Source: Lacinutrix algicola (GTDB taxonomy: Bacteria; Bacteroidota; Bacteroidia; Flavobacteriales; Flavobacteriaceae). Taken from it: a DNA stretch of 64,000 bases. Positions 8,631-16,751 of this stretch are shown here, piece after piece; the first letter of the stretch is position 1, and each line of letters begins with the position of its first letter. Both the position numbers and the translations under genes were made by a program. Location of the stretch: positions 186,001 to 250,000 of the forward strand of contig NZ_LIQH01000040.1 of the NCBI RefSeq assembly GCF_001418085.1, given 5' to 3'. The notes under the pieces are model-generated. The model was not told where the DNA came from. It saw only the letters and a program-made list of their open reading frames with translations, and made no database searches.

Positions 8631-11534
8631 ATGCTTAAAAAAATAATACCACTACTTGTTATTCTTATTGCTTTTAGTTTAAAAACTGAAGCTCAAGAAC
8701 TTTCTACAAAACAAATTAAAAACTTAATTGAAGCTTATAAAAAAGATCCCAGAGGTCCTTATAATCGTATCAAATGGTTTTGCGAAGATAATACAGAGCG
8801 CGAGCCCAAAGATCCATGTCCAGATAGTATTGGAGGCGGAATACAACATGCAAGTTTTAAAGAGTCTGCTTTAAATTTAAGAAAAACGAATCGTCTTTAT
8901 TTTGGTGAAATTATTGCTGCTGTAAAGCAAAACGATTTTTTAAATCGTGACCATAAGTTTAGCCGAATAAAACAATATCAAATTGGTAAATACCTTGCTA
9001 GTGTAGATGATGGATGGGTTTTACAAAAAGCACAATACTACAGAGGTGCTATACAAAGTGAAGATGAAGACACTTGGGGAAAAGACTTTTTTGAATGGTT
9101 ATTAAAAGACGAACAGTTTATTGATGCCAATTATTATTTTTTAAGACAAGTATTAAAAGATGTCCCTCATAATGGCGATGATAATATTACACAATTAATG
9201 AGAAGTCAGAGTAAAACTATTTCTGAAGACTTGAAATCGTTTATGGATATTAGAATTAAAATTCATGGGCAACCAGAAGTTACCGATATTAAATTGGTGA
9301 AAGATTTTATGGAAACTAAAAGTGTTCCAAAAGAATTAAAGAAGGATTTCGATGCGTTATTAATAACCATGGATAAATTTTATGCTCCTATCGATTTTAC
9401 AAGATTAGAAGAAGAGTTAAAAACATTGCCAAGCACTAATATTACAACTAAAAGAATTCAAGATTTTATTACTGCTAATAAAAATGATAATACCTCAGCT
9501 TCTTTTATTTCTGAAATCGCTACTATTTTAGTTGAAATTAGAAGTAATATCTTAAGCTACAAAAGCAGTGAAGACCGTTTAAAATTATTGGATTTATCTA
9601 ACCAATTAGAACATACTTTACTTACCGAAACTCAAAATTGGAAAACCATTACACCTGGAGAGAGCCTAGATAAAATTAGCGCTTTGTCTTGTGCTGCCTT
9701 AGGAACTGGTTTAATTGAAGATTGGGAATACAATGCCATAGAAGAGACAACTAATAGTAAAATTGCAAATACCGAATTAAGTATTAACGATTTAAATCAA
9801 TTATTAACCACAAGCCGCAGTGTTGTAGAATGGAGTGCTGCAATGGTTAAGGCTAATTATCAAGATATTGTTGACGACTATACTACTTTCGAGCCACTAT
9901 CTTATGGTTTTATAGACGATCGCGTTAGAAGTAGCGTTGCTTTAAGCTTAGGTGAAACCGTTAGCGAATTTGGTGCTTTTGTTTCTAAAACTTCTAAAAT
10001 TAACAACGCCGTGATGTCTATAGAAAACCAAAGTGCAATAAGAGGATTAAATCCTGGATATGCCTTTGGTGAATTGGTTGTTGTAGATGGCAATCCTGAT
10101 GATGTTGAAGTAAACAGTAATAACATTTATATATTTGAAAAACCACCTCACGATTTAAAACCAGTTGCAGGAATAATGACGGTTTCTGAAGGTAATTTAG
10201 TGTCTCACGTTCAACTTTTAGCCCGTAATTTAGGAATACCAAATGCTGCTTTGTCTTATGATAATTTAAAAGCAATGAAAAAATACAATGGCAAAACCAT
10301 TTTCTATGCGGTATCTAATAAAGGTAGTGTAATTATTAAAGCAGAAGACGCTATGTCTTCTACCGAAAAAGAGCTTTTTAGCAAAAAAGAACGTAGTAAA
10401 AACATTATTGCTGTTCCTGTAGATCAAATTCGTTTGGATGTATCAAAAGTGCTTAATATGCGTGATGTGGATGCTACAGATTCCGGTAAACTATGCGGAC
10501 CAAAAGCTGCTAATTTAGGAGAGTTAAAGCAATTGTTTCCTGAGCAAGTTGTGGAAGGTATTATTATTCCTTTCGGAATTTTTAGATCGCACATGAATAC
10601 TAAAATGGCAAATGAGAATAAAACGTATTGGGAATACCTAAACGCTACATTTACTGTTGCTAATGATATGCGTGCTAATAAAACAGATGAAGCTACAGTT
10701 GAAGAATTTCAGCTTAAAAACTTAAAGAAACTACACGATGCTATTATAAACATGCCTTTAGAAAATAGTTTTGTTGAAGACATGAAATCTAATTTTAAAT
10801 CCGCTTTTGGAGATACTATTGGTAATGTTCCTGTGTTTTTACGTAGTGATACCAATATGGAAGATTTGAAAGAATTTACTGGTGCTGGATTAAATTTAAC
10901 GTTGTTTAATATTAAAGATGAAGATGCCATTGTAAAAGGTATTAAACGCGTTTGGGCAAGTGCTTACACAGAACGTAGCTTTAAATGGCGTCAAAAATAT
11001 TTAAGTAATCCTGAAAATGTATTTCCTTCTATTTTAATAATACCAAGTGTAGATGTTGATTATTCTGGTGTTATGATTACTAAAGGTATTAACTCTGGAA
11101 ATGATAACGATTTAACGGTTGCTTTTAGTCGTGGTGCTGGTGGTGCTGTAGACGGACAAAGTGCAGAGACACGTTTAATTTCATCTAAAACAGATGAATT
11201 ATTAGCGCCTGCAAGACAAAACGATTACATAAGACTTCCAGATTATGGCGGTACTAAAAAATATACGACAACTTTTGAGTTTCCAATTTTAAATGCTCGT
11301 AATATTAGTGACATTAGAACATTGGCAACCGAAATTAGAAAAAAAATGGTGCAACATGCCGACACTCCAAATCAAGCTTACGATGTAGAATTTGGTTTCA
11401 AGGATGATAAATTGTGGTTGTTTCAAATTCGTCCGTTTGTGGAAAACAAGCAAGCAAAAAGTTCTGAATACCTCTCTTCTATCTCACCAAAAATTGAAGG
11501 TGATACATTAATCAGTCTTTCAGAAAAACTATAA
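8631..11534 (+). CDS. Secreted PEP-synthase/dikinase-like protein (phospho-His domain plus ATP-grasp, no PEP barrel)
   Basis: 967 residues. A signal peptide (about 1-21, ending TEAQ) predicts export. Residues 22-480 are helical with no recognised domain. A PEP-utiliser mobile domain is centred on His526 in NLVSHVQLLARNLGIP. A PPDK_N ATP-grasp domain runs from about 615 (KLCGPKAANLGEL) through FLRSDTNMEDL with Arg738 and VWASAYTERSF to the LFQIRP motif at 931-935. This is the machinery that moves a phosphoryl group from ATP to a histidine in PEP synthase, pyruvate phosphate dikinase, glucan water dikinase and rifampin phosphotransferase. The domain order is reversed relative to PpsA, and the C-terminal PEP/pyruvate barrel is absent, so the acceptor is unlikely to be pyruvate. 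Export is odd for an ATP-using enzyme. It is followed after 8 bp by a serine hydrolase. Confidence 0.8.
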   Translation: MLKKIIPLLVILIAFSLKTEAQELSTKQIKNLIEAYKKDPRGPYNRIKWFCEDNTEREPKDPCPDSIGGGIQHASFKESALNLRKTNRLYFGEIIAAVKQNDFLNRDHKFSRIKQYQIGKYLASVDDGWVLQKAQYYRGAIQSEDEDTWGKDFFEWLLKDEQFIDANYYFLRQVLKDVPHNGDDNITQLMRSQSKTISEDLKSFMDIRIKIHGQPEVTDIKLVKDFMETKSVPKELKKDFDALLITMDKFYAPIDFTRLEEELKTLPSTNITTKRIQDFITANKNDNTSASFISEIATILVEIRSNILSYKSSEDRLKLLDLSNQLEHTLLTETQNWKTITPGESLDKISALSCAALGTGLIEDWEYNAIEETTNSKIANTELSINDLNQLLTTSRSVVEWSAAMVKANYQDIVDDYTTFEPLSYGFIDDRVRSSVALSLGETVSEFGAFVSKTSKINNAVMSIENQSAIRGLNPGYAFGELVVVDGNPDDVEVNSNNIYIFEKPPHDLKPVAGIMTVSEGNLVSHVQLLARNLGIPNAALSYDNLKAMKKYNGKTIFYAVSNKGSVIIKAEDAMSSTEKELFSKKERSKNIIAVPVDQIRLDVSKVLNMRDVDATDSGKLCGPKAANLGELKQLFPEQVVEGIIIPFGIFRSHMNTKMANENKTYWEYLNATFTVANDMRANKTDEATVEEFQLKNLKKLHDAIINMPLENSFVEDMKSNFKSAFGDTIGNVPVFLRSDTNMEDLKEFTGAGLNLTLFNIKDEDAIVKGIKRVWASAYTERSFKWRQKYLSNPENVFPSILIIPSVDVDYSGVMITKGINSGNDNDLTVAFSRGAGGAVDGQSAETRLISSKTDELLAPARQNDYIRLPDYGGTKKYTTTFEFPILNARNISDIRTLATEIRKKMVQHADTPNQAYDVEFGFKDDKLWLFQIRPFVENKQAKSSEYLSSISPKIEGDTLISLSEKL

Positions 11535-11542
11535 AAAATATT

Positions 11543-12865
11543 ATGAAAAAAATATTCTACATATCTATTGGTCTTTGCATTTTACTTTCTTTTGGGTTTG
11601 TATCCTACCCAATAGATGGTTACCAACGTACTGGAATTAAGCGTTTATACCAAATACATAAAATGCAAATAGACAGTGTGCCTTATAACCGTATTCCGTT
11701 TGGTGCCTATAAAAAGTTAGCAGATATTAAGCTTAATCTAACGTCTAGAACCGAAGACAGTATTAAAGAATTATTTGTAGAAAACAAAGAATTTGCTGAA
11801 CGTATTAAACGTTTGGTGCCTAGTGGTGCTTATTCTTTAGCAATTATGGACATGACCAATGCTAACGATTTAAAATATGCTGCACATAGAGAAAATGTGG
11901 GTTACCAACCAGGAAGTGTTGGTAAAATAGCCGTTTTAAATGCTGTTTTTACGCAAATGGCTAAAGTATGTACCGATTTCGATGAACGTATTATGTACCT
12001 AAAAGACATTAAAGTGTCTTCTCGTTATTGGGGAACTGGAGATCACCATACTGTGCCAATTTATGATATTGAAAAAGATAAACTATCTAAAAGACAGGTT
12101 ATAGCCAGCGATAAGTTTTCGTTATTTGAATGGTTAGACCATATGGTTTCTGTTAGTAATAATGGTGCCGCAAGTGTTATGTACAGAGAAGCAATGTTAA
12201 TGGCAGCTTTTGGACAAGAATATGTTAATTTAACCGAAGAACAAGGTGAAAACTACTTTAAAGAGACACCAAGAGACAGTTTAACAAACTTAGCAAATAC
12301 GGTTGTAAACGAACCTTTAAGAGATTTAGGAATAACTGAAGACGATTGGAGACTTGGAGGTATGTTTACACGTACAGCAGATAAGTATGTGGGTAGAAAA
12401 GGTGGTAGTATTGGTACGCCAAAAGGTTTAATGAAATGGTTTGTTAAACTAGAGCAAGGAAAAATTGTAGATACAAAGACTAGTCTTGAAATGAAACGAC
12501 TACTCTACTCTACAGACAGGCGTATTCGTTATGCAAAATCTAATAGACTAGATAGTGCTGCTGTATATTTTAAGTCTGGTAGCTATTACAAATGCGATAG
12601 AAAGAAGAATCCTGATTGTAAGGATTATGCAGGAAACGTTTTTAATTATATGAATTCTGTTATTATTGTAGAACATCCAAACAACGGTACTAAATACATT
12701 GTTTGTTTAATGTCTAACGTATTAAACAAGAATTCTGCAGGAGCACACATGTATTTGGCAAGTAAGATTGATGACTTAATTGAAAAGAACAACGAGGATT
12801 CTGATGCTAAATTAGACGAGAATTTTAAAGATAAAGACGACCAAGGAGAAACTGGTGGTAATTAA
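11543..12865 (+). CDS. Secreted class-A-beta-lactamase-fold serine hydrolase
   Basis: 440 residues with a signal peptide (about 1-20). The three motifs of the penicillin-recognising fold are present: SxxK at Ser125-Lys128 (PGSVGK), SNN at 205-207, and KSG at 344-346. The C-terminus is a short acidic tail (from about 420). The protein is longer than class A beta-lactamases (about 290 residues). The role is unknown and may be peptidase, esterase or a beta-lactam target rather than resistance. It starts 8 bp after the secreted dikinase-like gene, so the two are almost certainly one operon. Its stop overlaps the stop of the convergent transporter gene in TTAA. Confidence 0.8.
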   Translation: MKKIFYISIGLCILLSFGFVSYPIDGYQRTGIKRLYQIHKMQIDSVPYNRIPFGAYKKLADIKLNLTSRTEDSIKELFVENKEFAERIKRLVPSGAYSLAIMDMTNANDLKYAAHRENVGYQPGSVGKIAVLNAVFTQMAKVCTDFDERIMYLKDIKVSSRYWGTGDHHTVPIYDIEKDKLSKRQVIASDKFSLFEWLDHMVSVSNNGAASVMYREAMLMAAFGQEYVNLTEEQGENYFKETPRDSLTNLANTVVNEPLRDLGITEDDWRLGGMFTRTADKYVGRKGGSIGTPKGLMKWFVKLEQGKIVDTKTSLEMKRLLYSTDRRIRYAKSNRLDSAAVYFKSGSYYKCDRKKNPDCKDYAGNVFNYMNSVIIVEHPNNGTKYIVCLMSNVLNKNSAGAHMYLASKIDDLIEKNNEDSDAKLDENFKDKDDQGETGGN

Positions 12866-15699
12866 AGTTTAACATCTGTTAAACTATCTATAGTTGCGTA
12901 AGCAAAAAACTTAACATCCTTATTTTTATGCTTTTTTAAAGGCATTGCAATAGGGATGTACTTTTTGTTACCAAGTACCATTATAAGATGTAAAATCTCT
13001 AATTTAACACGTTTACCTCTTCGTTTAATTAGCATTGTTAAGTATGCTTTTTCTGGTATTGTATTAATTTTTAATATCGCAGAATCGAAATGGTCATTTT
13101 CTATTACAGTATGTTCTATTAATGGAAAGATTTTAGACTTTAATTGTGAATTTAATAAATTATCTAAAAATTCTAAGGCATTAACTCTAGCCTCTTTAAC
13201 GTCACTAAACAAACCGGAATAAGTTACATTAATATCGGCTTCATCGTAAACCAAACTTAATAACTTAAAAATACATTTTAAACTAGTGTCAATCTGCTCA
13301 TTTAAAACGTCAATTAAACTTTGTCTAGCAATAAAAACCTCGGTATCACTGTCGTTTTCAGGTTCTAAAAGCGATTGATTAATAGCACTTTGAATTGAGG
13401 AAATAGCATCAATTGTATTTTTATAATATCGCCCTTCTCTTAATATTACACGTTTAAAAATTCGTTTGTTGTAAAAGAGTGATTGGTTTTTCTGTCTAAG
13501 TTTTAATAATGCTTTAGCAGATTCTAACCTAATAACTACATCCTTACTCTTTAGTAATCTTAATAAAATTTTTACAGAATTTTGAGAGTTAAAAGCACTT
13601 ATTACTTTAGGTAGATGCTGTTTAATATTATCGGATAATTCTTCAGATTTGTTGAGGTTTAAAATTGTTTTGGTAATTCCTGTTCCGTAGTTTTTAAGCG
13701 CTTTAATGGCTTGTTTTCGATGCTCTTTAGTCGCTAAATATTGTAATAGTTCATCTATAAAACGCTCGTTGGCCGTTATACCTGCAGCTTTAATAGCGTA
13801 ACCTACTATGTATGGATCTCTATTGTTTAAATGTACAGTTATAAAAGGATAAAACTTCTCGATACCGGAATATGCAATAGTAACTAATAGCTTTGCTACA
13901 GCTTCTTTTCTACTAAATCCTTCTGGTGTGTTTAACGTTCTCACTTGCTCTGCTATTCTATTCTGCAAATTATATTTAAGAGATAGCTTATTATTATTCA
14001 CACCTTCTTTTGCAAGACATAGCAAGGCTGCGTTAGAGATATAATCGGTTTCGTGGTTTAAATACTTATCAAAAAACGCATTTGTATTTATATTAGAATG
14101 CTGCATAATATAATCTAAAGCAGTATAAACTAAATCATCATTTTCTTCCGTAATTAAAGCTTCAACTTTATTAATAGCAGTTCCTTTATCATATTGAAAC
14201 AATTCTTTTATTGCTTCTGTTTTCACCTTATTCGATGGATGCTCTAATAAATTGATAATACTATCCTTTAAAGCAACAAATCTATATGAGCTTAATTGCT
14301 CTAAAAGACTTAAAATTTCGGTTTCTGCTCCAGAATTTAGAATACGTCTAGCAGCAACTAAAGTCGTTTCGTACTTAACTCTTTTTTCTGTTTTTGCATT
14401 CGCAACTAACGTTTTTTGAATATTAGTTCTAAAAGAATTAAAATAAGCCTCTCTTAGTCTGTAGATTAAAAGAATCCAAATAAAGACAAAAAGTAAAATG
14501 ATAACTGTAATATACGAGGTGTCTAAATCTAATCTTCTAATTAAAAAAATAAGTAGGAAACCTGCAATACCAGTTGCCACACTATCTACTGCAACATCTA
14601 TAAAAGACTTTGCCTGATTTTTAATGTTATTAGGAATTGGCATGATAGATAATTCTACAGCTGCTTTATTTAACGATTGTTTAAAGCTACCATCTATTCC
14701 TTTTATTATAACTAAAACCCATAATTCTGGAAAGGTTAAAAACAGTAAACTCCCTAAAGCAATACCTAAAGGCAATATTAGTAATGTAGAAGAAACGCCA
14801 AACCTACTTAAAAAACGATTGGTAACAAACAGTTGTAAAACTAAAGCAATAACATTAAAAGTGGAAAACCAAAAGCCAAAAAAAGAGGCTAATTCATCTG
14901 AATCTGAAATAGCTTTATTAGCAAAATCACTAAATTGAAAATCGACTAGTTTAGCTACAATAACACCAATACCAGTTATTAGAGCTAAGTAAGTTAAATG
15001 TTTAGATTTTAATATGAGTTTAAATGAAGAATCCTGAGTAGCAGTTTCGTTGTATTTACGTTGTTTCCTAACGTAACTTGTCATTTTTAGAATTCTTAAA
15101 TTCCAAATTTTCTTAATAATTGGAATACAACATAAAATAAGTAGCGCTGCCATTAAAATGGCATATTTATTACCGTAAGAAGATACGATAATACTCGTTA
15201 AATAACCTCCAAATACACCACCAGCAATAGCTCCTGCTCCAATAAAACCAAATAAACGCTTGGCTTCTCTTGCATTAAAAACCATATTGGCTAGAATCCA
15301 AAACTGAGAAGTTGCAATAACTGCAAAAAGTGAAATACTTAAATAATAGAAATATAGTAATGCTTTATCGAGAGCATTAAAATGTAAAATAATACTTAAT
15401 GCTATAAACGCTAAACTAAAAATTATTAGAGACCCAATAGTTACTTTAAGTAACGAAAAGGCTTTAACTGCTTTATTATAAAATATTGAAGTAAGCACAG
15501 CAACCAATGCTACAAGCAAGTAACCATATGGCAAACTATCTGCACCCAATTGATTAACAAATATTGCATTAACCGTTGGTTTTACAATTAATAACACCGT
15601 TATAATTAAAAAAATATATAACTGCATTAAAAAAGAGATGTATATTTCACCATCTCTTAGTCCAAATGTTTTATTAAATATGTTTTTTAGTAAAGGCAA
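12862..15699 (-). CDS. Nucleotide-translocase-like (Npt/NTT or MFS) membrane protein fused to HEAT repeats
   Basis: 945 residues in two parts. Residues about 1-415 contain some ten to twelve membrane helices, beginning FGLRDGEIYISFLMQLYIF and including VKPTVNAIFVNQLGA. The arrangement resembles the ADP/ATP carrier (NTT, Npt1/Npt2) group more than a typical MFS sugar carrier, though both are possible. Residues about 440-940 are tandem helical HEAT-like repeats (for example SNKVKTEAIKEL, DVVIRLESAKALLKL), cytosolic if the helix count is even. HEAT-fused members of this carrier group occur in other bacteria. The transported solute cannot be read from sequence. It lies 10 bp downstream of a serine hydrolase gene in the same operon and converges with the dikinase/hydrolase pair. 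Confidence 0.7.
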   Translation of the reverse strand: MPLLKNIFNKTFGLRDGEIYISFLMQLYIFLIITVLLIVKPTVNAIFVNQLGADSLPYGYLLVALVAVLTSIFYNKAVKAFSLLKVTIGSLIIFSLAFIALSIILHFNALDKALLYFYYLSISLFAVIATSQFWILANMVFNAREAKRLFGFIGAGAIAGGVFGGYLTSIIVSSYGNKYAILMAALLILCCIPIIKKIWNLRILKMTSYVRKQRKYNETATQDSSFKLILKSKHLTYLALITGIGVIVAKLVDFQFSDFANKAISDSDELASFFGFWFSTFNVIALVLQLFVTNRFLSRFGVSSTLLILPLGIALGSLLFLTFPELWVLVIIKGIDGSFKQSLNKAAVELSIMPIPNNIKNQAKSFIDVAVDSVATGIAGFLLIFLIRRLDLDTSYITVIILLFVFIWILLIYRLREAYFNSFRTNIQKTLVANAKTEKRVKYETTLVAARRILNSGAETEILSLLEQLSSYRFVALKDSIINLLEHPSNKVKTEAIKELFQYDKGTAINKVEALITEENDDLVYTALDYIMQHSNINTNAFFDKYLNHETDYISNAALLCLAKEGVNNNKLSLKYNLQNRIAEQVRTLNTPEGFSRKEAVAKLLVTIAYSGIEKFYPFITVHLNNRDPYIVGYAIKAAGITANERFIDELLQYLATKEHRKQAIKALKNYGTGITKTILNLNKSEELSDNIKQHLPKVISAFNSQNSVKILLRLLKSKDVVIRLESAKALLKLRQKNQSLFYNKRIFKRVILREGRYYKNTIDAISSIQSAINQSLLEPENDSDTEVFIARQSLIDVLNEQIDTSLKCIFKLLSLVYDEADINVTYSGLFSDVKEARVNALEFLDNLLNSQLKSKIFPLIEHTVIENDHFDSAILKINTIPEKAYLTMLIKRRGKRVKLEILHLIMVLGNKKYIPIAMPLKKHKNKDVKFFAYATIDSLTDVKL

Positions 15700-15709
15700 A
15701 TAAAGTACT

Positions 15710-16627
15710 TTATACTTTTAGTGAAGAATGAGATTTCTTTAAAACTTTTTCTATTGGTACCACTAAATTTCTCGTGATTTGCTCTCCTAAATCGTTTTCA
15801 ATTAGTGCTACAATAATATACTTGCGTTTTGGTCCCCAAACAAGAGCAGAATCTGCATGGTAGTTTTTCCAAGAACCCGATTTTCTATAAATTGTTGCTT
15901 TAGGCGCTATTTTATCAAGCGTGTTAACAAACTTATGGTGTAATGCAGGATCTTTCATTATATCTAACATCTCTTTAGAACGTGCATTACTAACTAAGTT
16001 ACCCATTGCTAACTGATAATAAAAACTACATACTTGTTTTGTTGTTGCCGCATGACTTAAACCTTTCATAGGTTCTGGATGGCGCTTACCACCTGCCGCA
16101 TAACGTTTTCCAACCCATAAACCACCACCAACTTCTTCGTCGTAAAGTTTATTTTTAGGCGCTCTTAAAACAGCTTCAATTTTATCGTACCCAACACGAT
16201 CAATCATTCTTGTAGAAGCTTGATTGTTAGATTTACTAATCATTAATCTCATGTCGTTTCTAACTTCCTTTGTGTCTTGTAACTCACCTTTATCTATGGC
16301 ATCCATAGCTGCTAACAAAATAGCAATTTTAGGTAAGCTTGCAGCATACATCATGTGGTCGTCATTTAAACCGGCATATTTAATGTTACATTGGTCTGTT
16401 AAATCTACAATAGCTATGGACATCTTCTTATTTTGAATTAGTCCTTTCCACTCAGAATTCTTATAAATTTCGGTTTGCAATATTTTTTGCAAATCTGCAT
16501 TCTGTAAATCTGCAATGGGATCAATTTCTAATCTTGTACTCTTTAGTGGTAATTCATTTTGTGAAAAACCTAATATACTTATCAAAAACACTAGTATTGA
16601 AACGGAAGTTCTTATTGTGTTATTCAT
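15710..16627 (-). CDS. Secreted class-A-beta-lactamase-fold serine hydrolase
   Basis: 305 residues with a signal peptide (about 1-23, ending FSQ). It carries SxxK at Ser97-Lys100 (AASLPK), SNN at 133-135 and KSG at 249-251, with the spacing and total length of class A beta-lactamases. The WVGKRYAAGGKRHPEP region replaces the usual omega loop, and the ExxLN motif of true class A enzymes is not evident, so beta-lactam hydrolysis is doubtful. It is the first gene of a two-gene operon with the HEAT-fused transporter (10-bp gap). It is a distant paralogue of the hydrolase at 11543. Confidence 0.82.
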   Translation of the reverse strand: MNNTIRTSVSILVFLISILGFSQNELPLKSTRLEIDPIADLQNADLQKILQTEIYKNSEWKGLIQNKKMSIAIVDLTDQCNIKYAGLNDDHMMYAASLPKIAILLAAMDAIDKGELQDTKEVRNDMRLMISKSNNQASTRMIDRVGYDKIEAVLRAPKNKLYDEEVGGGLWVGKRYAAGGKRHPEPMKGLSHAATTKQVCSFYYQLAMGNLVSNARSKEMLDIMKDPALHHKFVNTLDKIAPKATIYRKSGSWKNYHADSALVWGPKRKYIIVALIENDLGEQITRNLVVPIEKVLKKSHSSLKV

Positions 16628-16751
16628 TTAATTTTTTAAGTTTTAATGTAACAAGTATAATTTACAAATTACGCGCCAAATATCGTGTTTTTTTATCTAA
16701 ATAAATGTTAATTTTTTAGATTTAATTTACTGTTTTTCAGTTATTTAAAAT

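Noticed and set aside
11543-16627. Beta-lactam resistance genes
   Set aside because: Both hydrolases have the SxxK/SNN/KSG fold, but length and omega-loop region differ from true class A beta-lactamases, and neighbours suggest another role.
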